A DNA stretch of 64,000 nt from Streptomyces novaecaesareae (lineage in GTDB: Bacteria; Actinomycetota; Actinomycetes; Streptomycetales; Streptomycetaceae). Positions 55,582-63,973 of this stretch are shown in pieces. A program made the translations under genes and the position numbers. The notes under the pieces were generated by a model. It was given only the letters and a program-made list of their open reading frames with translations, did not search any database and had not been told where the DNA came from. Numbering within the stretch: the stretch's first letter is position 1; each line of letters starts with the position of its first letter. Location of the stretch: assembly GCF_000716875.1 (NCBI RefSeq), contig NZ_JNWQ01000008.1:1-64000 (forward strand), given 5' to 3'.

Positions 55582-55602
55582 GCGGTCCTGCGCCGCCTCC
55601 GA
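55561..55602. repeat. 21-bp tandem duplication of the lexA 3' end
   Basis: 55561-55581 encodes AVLRRL and the TGA stop; 55582-55602 is the same sequence with the TGA changed to CGA. One base in 21 differs. Confidence 0.95.
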
Positions 55603-55629
55603 GCGCCCACACCAGACACCACACCGGGA

Positions 55630-55661
55630 AGGGGCTCCACCGCAGAGTGCGGGGAGCCCCT
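55630..55661. terminator. lexA/dinG convergent terminator
   Basis: AGGGGCTCC pairs with GGAGCCCCT (9 bp), and after a one-base bulge CCGCA pairs with TGCGG, closing on GAG. It lies between convergent lexA and dinG. Confidence 0.8.
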
Positions 55662-55740
55662 CCGGCGTTCCGAGGGCGTTCCGGGTGCTTCCGGGAGCGG
55701 GCCGGGCATTCGGGCGCCTTCCGGAGCGGGCGCGGGGCGC

Positions 55741-57870
55741 TCAGCCCCGCTTCACCACCGGCCGCACCGGCGCCGCCGAGGCGTCGATCGCCGCCAGCGA
55801 GCGCCGCACCTGGTTGCGGTCCGTGGTGTACCAGAACTCGGGCATCGAGGAGCGGAAGAAACTCCCGTACCGCTTGGTCTCCACCCGCGGGTCGAGCACC
55901 GCCACCACGCCCCGGTCGTCCGCCGCGCGGACCAGCCGGCCCGCGCCCTGCGCCATCAGCAGCGCCGCGTGCGTCGCCGCGACGGCCATGAAGCCGTTCC
56001 CGCCGCGCTGTTCGACGTCCCGCTGGCGGGCGCTCATCAGCGGGTCGTCCGGCCGCGGGAACGGGATCCGGTCCATCACGACCAGTTGGCAGGCCGAGCC
56101 CGGCACGTCCACGCCCTGCCAGAGCGAGAGCGTGCCGAACAGGCAGGTGGTCGCGTCCGAGGCGAACTCGCGGATCAACTCGCCCAGGGTGTCCTCCCCC
56201 TGGAGCAGGATCCGGTGGTCCAGCCGCTCGCGCATCGCCTCGGCGGCCGCCTGGGCGCCGCGCATCGAGGAGAACAGGCCCAGGGTCCGCCCGCCGGCCG
56301 CGCCGATCAGCTCGGCCAACTCGTCGAGCATGTCAGGCCGTTCGGGGTCGCGCCCGGGATCGGCCAGGTGCTTGGCGACGTACAGGATGCCCTGCTTGGG
56401 GTACTTGAACGGCGAGCCGACGTCGATGCCGCGCCAGTGCGGCACCGCGTCCTCGCCGAACCCGGGGCCCGGCTCCGGGTTGTCCCCGGCCGTGCGGACG
56501 TCCGGCAGCCGGGTCTCGGAGGGCAGGCCCACCGAGGCGGCGACGCCGTTGAAGTCCCCGCCGAGCTTGAGGGTGGCCGAGGTGAGGACGACCGAGCGCT
56601 CCTTGTACAGCCCCTCGCGCAGCAGCCCGGACACGCTCAGCGGCGCGACCCGCAGCGAGGCGGTGCCCAGCCCGTAGCGGTCGCTGCGCTCGATCCAGAC
56701 CACGTCGTACTCGGAGCCCTCCAGCAATCGGTCGGCGGTCTCGTGCAGGGTCTCGGCTGAGGCCATGGCCTGCTTGCGGACGGCGTCCTCGTCGCTGAGC
56801 CCCTTGTCCCTGGTCTCACCGAGCGAGGTGATCACCTGGCGGGAGGCGTCCCGGATCGCGGTGACGGCGTACGCCAGGTACTCCGGCAGTTCCTCGACCC
56901 GGCCGGGCTGGGCGGTCTCCATCAGGCCGTGGTAGTTCTCGGCGGCGGCCTGCAGGGCGTCCACGGCCTTCTCGTTGGCGAGCCGGGCGGCCCGCTTCAC
57001 GGCCCGGTTGACGGCGCCGACGGTCAGCTCGGCGGTGGCCGCGCCGGTGACCCGGTTGACCAGCTCGTGCGCCTCGTCCACGATCAGCAGCCCGTGCTCG
57101 GGCAGCACCGGCGCGCCCTCGATCGCGTCGATGGCGAGCATCGCGTGGTTGGTGACCACGACGTCCGCGAGCTTGGCCCGCTCCCGCGCCTTCTCGGCGA
57201 AGCACTCCTGCCCGTACGGGCAGCGGGTGGCGCCGAGGCACTCCTTGGAGGTGACCGCGAGCTGGGCCCAGGCCTTGTCGGAGACGCCGGGGCTGAGGTC
57301 GTCGCGGTCACCGGTGTCGGTCTCGTCGGCCCAGTCGCGCAGCCGCAGCACGTCCTGCCCGAGCTTGCCGGTGGGCCCGCCGAGCGCGTCCACCGGGTCG
57401 AACAGGCCCTCGCCCTCGTCGCTCGGGGTGCCCTCGTTGGCCCGGTGCAGGCACAGGTAGTTGGAGCGGCCCTTGAGCATCGCGTACAGCGGGCGGCGGC
57501 GCAGCACCGGGTGCAGCGCGTCGACGGTGCGCGGCAAGTCCCGTTCCACCAGCTGGCGTTGCAGCGCCAGGGTGGCGGTGGCGACGACCACACGGTCGCC
57601 GTGGGCGAGCGCGGGCACCAGGTAGGCCAGGGACTTCCCGGTGCCGGTGCCGGCCTGGACGAGCAGGTGCTCGCCGTGGTCGACGGCGTCGGCGACGGCC
57701 TCGGCCATCCGGACCTGGCCGGGGCGCTCGACGCCGCCGACGGCCGCCACCGCGGCGTGCAGCAGTTCGGGGATCCGCGAGCGCGGAACGGCGACTGCTT
57801 CCTCGGCCTCGTCGCCGAGGTCCGCCGCCCGCTGGGATTCGGAGTCGTGGGATTCGGAGTCGTTCGTCAT
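55741..57870 (-). CDS. dinG: DinG-family ATP-dependent DNA helicase
   Basis: The 709-residue superfamily 2 helicase has Walker A LVQAGTGTGKSLAYLVPA, iron-sulfur cysteines in YLCLHRANEG and KECLGATRCPYGQECFAEKA, motif VVVTNHAMLAID, Walker B LLIVDEAHELVN, TSATLKLGGDF, and final motif MAQGAGRLVRAADDRGVVAVLD. DinG/XPD-type enzymes unwind 5' to 3' and act in repair of R-loops and damage. The ATG is 12 bases after the siderophore synthetase stop, and GGGAGGG in that gap serves as ribosome site, so dinG may be partly co-transcribed with the siderophore genes. Its stop faces lexA. Confidence 0.9.
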   Translation of the reverse strand: MTNDSESHDSESQRAADLGDEAEEAVAVPRSRIPELLHAAVAAVGGVERPGQVRMAEAVADAVDHGEHLLVQAGTGTGKSLAYLVPALAHGDRVVVATATLALQRQLVERDLPRTVDALHPVLRRRPLYAMLKGRSNYLCLHRANEGTPSDEGEGLFDPVDALGGPTGKLGQDVLRLRDWADETDTGDRDDLSPGVSDKAWAQLAVTSKECLGATRCPYGQECFAEKARERAKLADVVVTNHAMLAIDAIEGAPVLPEHGLLIVDEAHELVNRVTGAATAELTVGAVNRAVKRAARLANEKAVDALQAAAENYHGLMETAQPGRVEELPEYLAYAVTAIRDASRQVITSLGETRDKGLSDEDAVRKQAMASAETLHETADRLLEGSEYDVVWIERSDRYGLGTASLRVAPLSVSGLLREGLYKERSVVLTSATLKLGGDFNGVAASVGLPSETRLPDVRTAGDNPEPGPGFGEDAVPHWRGIDVGSPFKYPKQGILYVAKHLADPGRDPERPDMLDELAELIGAAGGRTLGLFSSMRGAQAAAEAMRERLDHRILLQGEDTLGELIREFASDATTCLFGTLSLWQGVDVPGSACQLVVMDRIPFPRPDDPLMSARQRDVEQRGGNGFMAVAATHAALLMAQGAGRLVRAADDRGVVAVLDPRVETKRYGSFFRSSMPEFWYTTDRNQVRRSLAAIDASAAPVRPVVKRG

Positions 57871-57882
57871 GACCCTCCCAGC

Positions 57883-59706
57883 CTACGGGGCGGGGGTGAC
57901 AATCCGGTCCCGTCGCGCGGGCGGCCGTACGTCGACGGCCACCAGCGCGTTCGGCACGGTCCCGTGCCGGGCGGCGTGCGGGCGGAAGGGGCGGTCCTGG
58001 TAGCCGTCGAGGAGCAGCCGGTTGCGGTTGAGGCAGAGCCGGTCGATCCGGGGCCGGAACAGGTCGAACAGCTCGAAGCGCTCGCGCAGCTCGGGGAAGC
58101 GGGCCTGGTGGCGGAGGATCTCGGCGCGCAGCAGGGCCCAGAACTCGGCCTCGGGCAGTCCGGTCTGCGCCTCCAGCAGCGGGGCGAGGTAGCGGAAGAC
58201 GCCGATGAACAGTCCGGCGTGGATGAACTGGCAGAGCCCCTGCGGGCTGTCCCGCAGCAGCACGTCGGCGACCTCGGCGGGCAGCTCGCGCAGTTCGGGC
58301 AGGTCCTGGTCGCTGAGGTTGACGTCGTCGACGAAGTCCTTGACCGCGAGCCGGGCCGGGGTGCCGCGGTCGTCGAAGACGACGATGGCGTTCTCGCCGT
58401 GCGGGGAGAAGACCAGCCCGTAGCGGTAGAGGAAGTGCAGCAGGGGCGGCAGCATCGCGGCGAACAGCCGGCCGGTCCACTGGGCGGGGGTGAGGCCGGA
58501 GCGGGTGATCAGCTCGGCGGCGAGCGCCCGGCCGTCGGAGCCGGTCTGCAGCAGGGCGGCGAGGGTGCGGGCGCGCTCGCCGGGGTCCAGGCGGGGGCCG
58601 AGCGGTTCGCGCCAGATCGCGCCGAGCAGTTCCTTGTACTGGTAGGGCGCCTCGGGCAGCTCCCGGTACAGCGGGTGGTCGACGGTGACGGAGGCGATCT
58701 CGCCGAGCAGGATCACCCGGCACTCGTCGCGCAGGAACGGGTCGGCGTCGCGCAGCCCGTGCAGCCAGGCGGTGACGGCGGGGGCGGCGAGGGTGCGCTC
58801 GGTGGGCAGGCCGCGCCAGACCAGGGTGTTGAGGATCGACAGCGGCAGTTTGACCGTGCAGCGCTCGGGGTGGGCGGTGTTGAAGAAGGAGCGGATGGAC
58901 TGCTGGGGCAGCCGTGGGTCGCCGTCCGAGGGCAGTGGGACGATCTCGCCGGAGGCGATCCAGGGCGCGAACAGCGGCAGGATCGTCTCGTCCCACTGCC
59001 AGGGGTGGACGGGCAGCAGCAGGTAGTCGTCGGCGTCCGGGCCGAGCGCGGCGCGCAGTGCGTCCACGTCGTCCAGTTCGCGGGCGTAGAGCTGTTCGGG
59101 CCGTTCCAGGCCGGGTACGCCGCGGTACTCGGCGAGCCGGCGGTGGACGGCGATCCAGGGCAGTGGGCGGGGGCTGCGGGCCTCCGGGGCCCAGCGGGCG
59201 GCGTCGGCGGCGGAGAAGCCGATCCGGCCCTTGTTGGGGACGATCCAGGGGTGGCCGGTCTGTCGGCCCTCCAGTGCCGGGTGGTCGAGTTCGGCGAGTT
59301 CGGCGGCGGTGAGCGCGGTGGCGAGCTGGCGGGCGTCGGCGGTCAGGGTGGCGGAGAGTTCGCGGATCAGGTGGCCGGTGGTCTCGCCGCGCATCCCGAG
59401 GGTCTGCCGGGCGTAGGGGAGGAAGCGCAGCGGGTCCAGGCCGTCGGGTTCGGAGCAGCGGAGGGACTCCGGGTCGACCTGCCAGCTGTCGTAGGCGCCG
59501 CGCCGGGCGGTGAAGCGGTACTCGACGCCGGGCAGTGGGAGCAGGTACTCGCCGGGTAGGACGCCGGGGAGGGGTTTGAGCAGTTCCTCGTAGGCGAACT
59601 CGCCGAGCATCTTGGCCAGCAGGGCGCGGGCGGCCCGCTGCCAGTGCCCGGCGGTGAGGTGTGGGGGGAGGTAGAGCGGCGGTTCAGCGGCCGACTGTTG
59701 CGGCAC
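57883..59706 (-). CDS. NIS siderophore synthetase, IucA/IucC family (IucC-like)
   Basis: The 607-residue protein fits the IucA/IucC family: HPWIVPNKGRIGFSAADA near residue 150, LLLPVHPWQWDE at about 230, SIRSFFNTAHPERCTVKLPLSILNTLVWRGLP at about 270, and YRYGLVFSPHGENAIVVFDDRGTPARLAVKDFVDDVN at about 430. These ATP-binding regions adenylate a carboxylate and join it to an amine or hydroxylamine. With the second synthetase it should couple citrate to two acylated N-hydroxy diamines, as in aerobactin. Which synthetase acts first cannot be told. The start overlaps the monooxygenase stop by 23 bp. Confidence 0.9.
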   Translation of the reverse strand: MPQQSAAEPPLYLPPHLTAGHWQRAARALLAKMLGEFAYEELLKPLPGVLPGEYLLPLPGVEYRFTARRGAYDSWQVDPESLRCSEPDGLDPLRFLPYARQTLGMRGETTGHLIRELSATLTADARQLATALTAAELAELDHPALEGRQTGHPWIVPNKGRIGFSAADAARWAPEARSPRPLPWIAVHRRLAEYRGVPGLERPEQLYARELDDVDALRAALGPDADDYLLLPVHPWQWDETILPLFAPWIASGEIVPLPSDGDPRLPQQSIRSFFNTAHPERCTVKLPLSILNTLVWRGLPTERTLAAPAVTAWLHGLRDADPFLRDECRVILLGEIASVTVDHPLYRELPEAPYQYKELLGAIWREPLGPRLDPGERARTLAALLQTGSDGRALAAELITRSGLTPAQWTGRLFAAMLPPLLHFLYRYGLVFSPHGENAIVVFDDRGTPARLAVKDFVDDVNLSDQDLPELRELPAEVADVLLRDSPQGLCQFIHAGLFIGVFRYLAPLLEAQTGLPEAEFWALLRAEILRHQARFPELRERFELFDLFRPRIDRLCLNRNRLLLDGYQDRPFRPHAARHGTVPNALVAVDVRPPARRDRIVTPAP

Positions 59707-61090
59707 GGGTCAGCTCCTGGGGGCGAGGGAGGACGGGGGTCTGTCCGACGGGTGCGGGGGCGGGCGGCGCGAAGCCGGTCCAGGCGGTGCGGGTCGGCAG
59801 TCGGTGGACGGTCCGGCCGGTGACGGCGTTGAGGATCACGGCGGCCCGGTGGGCGCCGAGCCCGAGGTCGGGCGTGCCGACGCCGTGGGTGTGCAGTTCG
59901 GCGTTCTGGACGTAGAGGCCGCCGGTGAGTTCGGGCCGGGTGGCGACCCGGTGGTCGAGGTCGACCCGGTAGCGCCCGGTCTCGTCCCAGTCGATCAGGG
60001 GGGCGAGCGGTTCGAGTGCGGCCGGGCGGGCGGCCCGGTAGCCGGTGGCGAGCACCACGGCGTCGGTGCGCAGCACGTGCTCGGCGCCGGAGTCGGTGTG
60101 CCGGCAGCGCAGTTCGAGGCCGCCGCAGGGGCCGGGGCGGGCGTCGGTGACGCCGGTGCCGGGGGTGATCTCGACCGGGGCGGTGTCGATCGGGCGGCCG
60201 ATGGTGCGCTCGTAGAGGTGGTCGTGGATCTCGGCGAGGGTCTCGGCGCTGGCGGCCTTGTGCAGCTGCCACTGGGAGTCGACCAGGGCGTCCCTGGTGG
60301 GCCCGGGCAGGCTGTGGAAGTAGCGGGTGTAGTCGGGGGTGAAGTGCTCCAGGCCGAGCTTGGAGTACTCCATGGGCGCGAGTGCCCGGGTGCGGGTGAG
60401 CCAGCGCAGCCGGACGCCGTCGTCCTGGTGGCGCCGGAGCAGGTCGAGGAAGACCTCGGCGCCGGACTGCCCGCTGCCGACCACGGTGATGTCCCGGGCG
60501 CCGGCCAGGTCGGCGCGGCGGTCCAGGTAGTCGGCGGAGTGGAAGGCGCGGGGGTGGCCGGCCAGGGCGGCGAAGGCCTCGGGGCGTACGGGCCGGGTGC
60601 CGACGCCGAGGGCGAGGTTGCGGGCCCGTACGGTGGTCCGCCGCCCGGTCGCGGTGTCGGTCAACTCGACCCGGTACCAAGGCCCTTCCCCCGAGGTGCC
60701 GGCCCAGTGCAGGGCGGTGACCTCGGTGCCGAAGCGGCAGTTGGCCAGCCGCTCGGCGGCCCAGCGGCAGTAGTGGTCGTACTCGCGGCGGGGCAGTTGG
60801 AAGCGCTCGGCGAAGTAGAACGGGAACAGCCGGTCCTGTTCGCGCAGGTAGTTGAGGAAGGACCACGGGTTGGTCGGATCCACCAGGGAGACCAGGTCGG
60901 CGAGGAAGGGCACCTGCATCCGGGCCCCGTCCACCAGCATCCCGTGGTGCCAGCGGAACTCCGGGCGCTGGTCGCAGAAGAGCGTGCGCAGGCCGGGGAC
61001 GGGTTCGGCGAGCGCCGCGAGCGAGAGGTTGAACGGGCCGATGCCGACGCCGAGCAGGTCGTACGGCGGCTGGGGTGCTGCGGTGTCCAC
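59684..61090 (-). CDS. Lysine/ornithine N-monooxygenase
   Basis: The 468-residue flavoenzyme has an FAD-binding GVGIGPFNLSLAALAEP, the FRWHHGMLVDGARMQVPFLADLVSLVDPTNPWSFLNYLREQ segment diagnostic of this family, an NADPH-binding VVGSGQSGAEVFLDLLR, and a C-terminal DAVVLATGYRA. It hydroxylates the side-chain amine of lysine or ornithine as the first step to a hydroxamate. The substrate is not resolved by sequence here. No decarboxylase gene is seen in the cluster, so the amino acid itself, as in aerobactin, is favoured. The next gene ends 115 bp upstream. Confidence 0.93.
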   Translation of the reverse strand: MDTAAPQPPYDLLGVGIGPFNLSLAALAEPVPGLRTLFCDQRPEFRWHHGMLVDGARMQVPFLADLVSLVDPTNPWSFLNYLREQDRLFPFYFAERFQLPRREYDHYCRWAAERLANCRFGTEVTALHWAGTSGEGPWYRVELTDTATGRRTTVRARNLALGVGTRPVRPEAFAALAGHPRAFHSADYLDRRADLAGARDITVVGSGQSGAEVFLDLLRRHQDDGVRLRWLTRTRALAPMEYSKLGLEHFTPDYTRYFHSLPGPTRDALVDSQWQLHKAASAETLAEIHDHLYERTIGRPIDTAPVEITPGTGVTDARPGPCGGLELRCRHTDSGAEHVLRTDAVVLATGYRAARPAALEPLAPLIDWDETGRYRVDLDHRVATRPELTGGLYVQNAELHTHGVGTPDLGLGAHRAAVILNAVTGRTVHRLPTRTAWTGFAPPAPAPVGQTPVLPRPQELTRAATVGR

Positions 61091-61174
61091 GGGGTGTCCT
61101 AGGCGGGATCGGGGCTAGGCGGGCTCGGGGTCGGGCTCGGGCTCGGGGTCGGGCGGAGTCCGGGCCGGGCGCGG

Positions 61175-61219
61175 GTCAGGGCCGGGCGGGTCAGGCCCGA
61201 GCAGGTCAGGCCCGGGCGG
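61175..61219. repeat. Three 15-bp tandem repeats at the GNAT gene end
   Basis: Units at 61175, 61190 and 61205 follow the pattern GTCAGG-N-CCG-GC-G. On the minus strand each contains GCC/CCC TGA in the same frame as the GNAT gene, giving three in-frame stop codons. GGGCTCGG repeats lie beyond it. Confidence 0.88.
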
Positions 61220-61775
61220 GCAGTGCGGCCCGGGTGCGCACCATCAGGGCGGCGCGCTTGCCGGGCAGGTCGAGTTCGGCGGCCGCCCGGAAGCCGGCCC
61301 GTTCGAAGGCCCGGACCGAGCGCCGGTTGCGGACGTCCGGTTCGGCGACGACCCGTTCGCAGTGCGGGCGGCGGCGCAGGATCCGTTCCGCGAGGGCGCC
61401 CAGCAGGACGGCGCCCAGGCCCCGGCCGCGGCTGGCGGCGGGGCCGAGCAGCAGGTGGAGGCCGGTGTCGTGCGGCCGGGCCGGGTAGTGGGCGGCGAGG
61501 GGGTCGAGGTCGGCGCGGTAGAGCTCCCAGTAGCTCATCGGCTCGCCGTCGAGCAGGCCGAGGCACGGGAGGCTGCGGCCGTCGCCGTCCAGTTGGGCCC
61601 GGACGTGCCGGGCGGTGCGGTCCGGTGGTCCGGCGAGTTCCCAGAAGGCGGCGACCTCGGGGTCGTTCATCCACCCGGCGAGCAGGTCCAGGTCGGCGGG
61701 CAGCCGGACGGGGCCGAGCCGGAACTCGCCGGCCGAGGTGGGGATCGCGCCCCACCCGGGCAGGTCGTCGAACAT
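61206..61775 (-). CDS. GNAT acyltransferase, IucB/RhbD-like
   Basis: The 189-residue protein reads as the siderophore-type acetyltransferase domain: PADLDLLAGWMNDPEVAAFWELAGP, LDGEPMSYWELYRADLDPLAAHY, and HLLLGPAASRGRGLGAVLLGALAERIL with the GNAT acyl-CoA loop RGRGLG, then VAEPDVRNRRSVRAFERAGFR. It should acylate the N-hydroxylated side chain to form the hydroxamate. The ATG overlaps the synthetase stop as TGATG. Function is consistent with the cluster but the acyl group is unknown. Confidence 0.88.
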   Translation of the reverse strand: MFDDLPGWGAIPTSAGEFRLGPVRLPADLDLLAGWMNDPEVAAFWELAGPPDRTARHVRAQLDGDGRSLPCLGLLDGEPMSYWELYRADLDPLAAHYPARPHDTGLHLLLGPAASRGRGLGAVLLGALAERILRRRPHCERVVAEPDVRNRRSVRAFERAGFRAAAELDLPGKRAALMVRTRAALPARA

Positions 61776-63607
61776 CAGGGGCCCGCCACCGGGTTGGGGA
61801 TGTCCACGTACACGGACTGGGTGGCGACCGGGCCGACCAGTTCGTCCAGGCCGTTGATCCGGGTGAGCAGGTTGGCCTTGCAGGGCAGCGTGGGCGCGTC
61901 GAGCAGCAGCGCGGGCAGCGCCGAGCCGGTGGCTGCGGCCGCGGGACCGGCCAGGAACCGGCGCAGCGCCGCCAACAGCACCGTTTCGTCGGCCAGTTGC
62001 TGGGAGCCGAGGGCGCCGATCAGGCCGAGGACGTGGTTGATGCCGAGGTAGTAGGCGAAGTGGTGGTCGATCACCGGGTCGGGCAGGAAGGTGTCGCTGT
62101 CGGTGCCGAGCCCGGGCAGCCGGGCGGTGAGCCGTTCGGCGGCGCTCTCGCGGTAGTAGTAGCCCTGGTTGTCCCGGTAGCGGCCGCCGGTCGGCCAGCC
62201 GTCGGCGTCCAGCAGGACCAGGCTGTTCTGCTGGTGGGCTTCGAGGGCGATGCCGGCCCGGCCGTCCAGCCAGAGGACGGGCAGCACGACGGTTTCCAGG
62301 TAGCGCAGGAACCAATCGGCGGCCACGGTCGGCTGCGGTCGGCCGCATCGGGCGGCGAGCGCCCGCAGGATGTCGCCGAGCCTGGAGGGCACGGTGTCGC
62401 CGGCGCCGAGCGGCTGTTCGGCGACCAGTCCGGCGACGCACAGCACGCGCTCGGCGGGGGCGAACGGCTGGGCGCGCAGCACGGTGTCCAGGCCGCCCGG
62501 GTCGCCGAGCGCGGGGTGGTCGACGCCGATCCAGGCCGGGTCGCGGACGATGTCGAAGCCGGGGTGGGCGGCCTGCCACTCGGCGGCCAGCCCGCTCTCC
62601 AGCAGCCGGTGCACCTCCAGGCCGCGGTGCAGTTCCTTGCGCAGGTTCTCCCGGCGGGAGTTGGTGATCCGCAGGCCGAGCGAGAGCTTGAGCATCCACG
62701 GGGTGCCGGGCCGGTAGACGGTGCGCACCGAGGAGGTGGGGTACCAGGGCTCCCCGGCCGGGCCGAGGTCGTGCAGCAGCCCGTCGGCGAGCAGTGCGGC
62801 GACGGCCGGCCGGTGAGCGAGTTCGCGGGCCTGCCAGGGGTGCAGCGGCAGGGCGGCGGTGCCGGGCGGCAGCGCGGGGCGGCCGCCGAGCAGGCCGGCG
62901 GTGAGCTGCTCGGCGCTTTCGGCGACGGCGGAGCCCGCGGCGAGCAGTTCGCGGTCCACGGCGTACCAGTGGAGTTGGAAGGAGCCGTGCAGTTCGGGCG
63001 AGTAGGCGACGCTCTGGGCCGGGCCGAGGCCGTCGCGGCTCTTCGGGGTGGGGTGGAGCGGGTGGCCGAGCAGCAGGGACTGTTCGGCGGCGAGGAAGTG
63101 CGAGCGTTCCGGCCCGCCGGGGGCGGGGGCGGTGCGGCGGTGGGCGAGGATCTCGGCGGTGCGGACGACCGAGTCGGCGACCCGGGCGGCGAGGTCGGCG
63201 ACCTGTCCGGGGTCGGGTCGCTCGGCGGCCGCGGCGGCGAGCAGCGCGGCGGCGGTGACGGCGTCCACCGGGGCGTCGGCCCCTTGACCCGCCGTACGGC
63301 CTTCGTCCGCCGCGCGCCCTTCGCCTACCGAGAGGGTGGCGCGGCCGAAGCGGTGCCAACCGCCCGGGGACCAGTAGCGGACGGGGGCGGTGAGCCGGGC
63401 CGCCCCGCCGAGGACGGCGATCCGGAGGCAGCCGTCGGGGCCGGGCCGGGCTCCGGTCTCCCTGGTCCAGCAGCGCAACAGGGCTTCCAGCGCGGCCTGT
63501 TCGGCGGCGACGGCGGGGTCGGCGTGCAGCAGCGGGTCGGGCTCGACGGCCGACCGCGGCGCGGACAGCGGCGGTCCGGGCGGGGCTCCGGTGAGGGCGG
63601 TGCTCAA
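61775..63607 (-). CDS. NIS siderophore synthetase, IucA/IucC family (IucA-like)
   Basis: The 610-residue protein shows SREN-type synthetase features: RSHFLAAEQSLLLGHPLHPTPKSRDG, LPLHPWQARELAHRP, SSVRTVYRPGTPWMLKLSLGLRITNSRRENLRKE, and ALEAHQQNSLVLLDADGWPTGGRYRDNQGYYYR near the C-terminal half. Motifs for ATP and citrate binding are complete, so it is likely active. The start is a TTG with AAGGAG five bases upstream. It is the first gene of the operon, behind an iron-box-like site. Length is normal for the family. Confidence 0.92.
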   Translation of the reverse strand: MSTALTGAPPGPPLSAPRSAVEPDPLLHADPAVAAEQAALEALLRCWTRETGARPGPDGCLRIAVLGGAARLTAPVRYWSPGGWHRFGRATLSVGEGRAADEGRTAGQGADAPVDAVTAAALLAAAAAERPDPGQVADLAARVADSVVRTAEILAHRRTAPAPGGPERSHFLAAEQSLLLGHPLHPTPKSRDGLGPAQSVAYSPELHGSFQLHWYAVDRELLAAGSAVAESAEQLTAGLLGGRPALPPGTAALPLHPWQARELAHRPAVAALLADGLLHDLGPAGEPWYPTSSVRTVYRPGTPWMLKLSLGLRITNSRRENLRKELHRGLEVHRLLESGLAAEWQAAHPGFDIVRDPAWIGVDHPALGDPGGLDTVLRAQPFAPAERVLCVAGLVAEQPLGAGDTVPSRLGDILRALAARCGRPQPTVAADWFLRYLETVVLPVLWLDGRAGIALEAHQQNSLVLLDADGWPTGGRYRDNQGYYYRESAAERLTARLPGLGTDSDTFLPDPVIDHHFAYYLGINHVLGLIGALGSQQLADETVLLAALRRFLAGPAAAATGSALPALLLDAPTLPCKANLLTRINGLDELVGPVATQSVYVDIPNPVAGP

Positions 63608-63973
63608 GGCTGCTCCTTGGGGCGCGTGGGGGTGCCGACGCGCACAGGTGGAGAAGGGAACCGGCGGGCGCTCGCACCGTCGCGTCAGGTAAGGGTTACC
63701 TATCCATGACGGGTGATCACAAGGACGGCTCACTCGTCCAGGTGAAGATCGGGGATTGTCCACCACCGGAGGCCCGGGCCCTGCTGTGCCAACGAGCCGA
63801 CCGGGCCCGCGTCACGGATCGGTGACCTCCGGGCCGGGCCGCAACCCGGGGGGCGGGCACGGCCGTCCTCGTCTGCGATGGAAGACTCCAGGGCGGTGGC
63901 CCGCCGCACCACAGGCCGACCGAGCACCACCCGACCGAGTACGGACCGACCGAGCACAGGGGGACGCGCACAG
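63608..63973. other. Siderophore operon promoter region and divergent upstream flank
   Basis: This 366-bp stretch holds an iron-box-like site at 63685-63703. From about 63900 GACCGAGCAC-like repeats precede a possible gene start near the window edge. No other gene is convincing; short open frames read on the minus strand look like noise. Confidence 0.6.
63685..63703. promoter_or_regulatory. DmdR1/IdeR iron-box-like operator
   Basis: TCAGGTAAGGGTTACCTAT matches the actinobacterial iron box TTAGGTTAGGCTAACCTAA at 14 of 19 positions, including both GGT and ACC cores. It lies 78 bp before the IucA-like start and suggests Fe-dependent repression of the whole operon. Confidence 0.7.

Noticed and set aside
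61206..63677. Minus-strand frame of over 800 residues
   Set aside because: Only its last 189 residues (the GNAT protein) are real; the rest is the wrong frame of the IucA-like gene.
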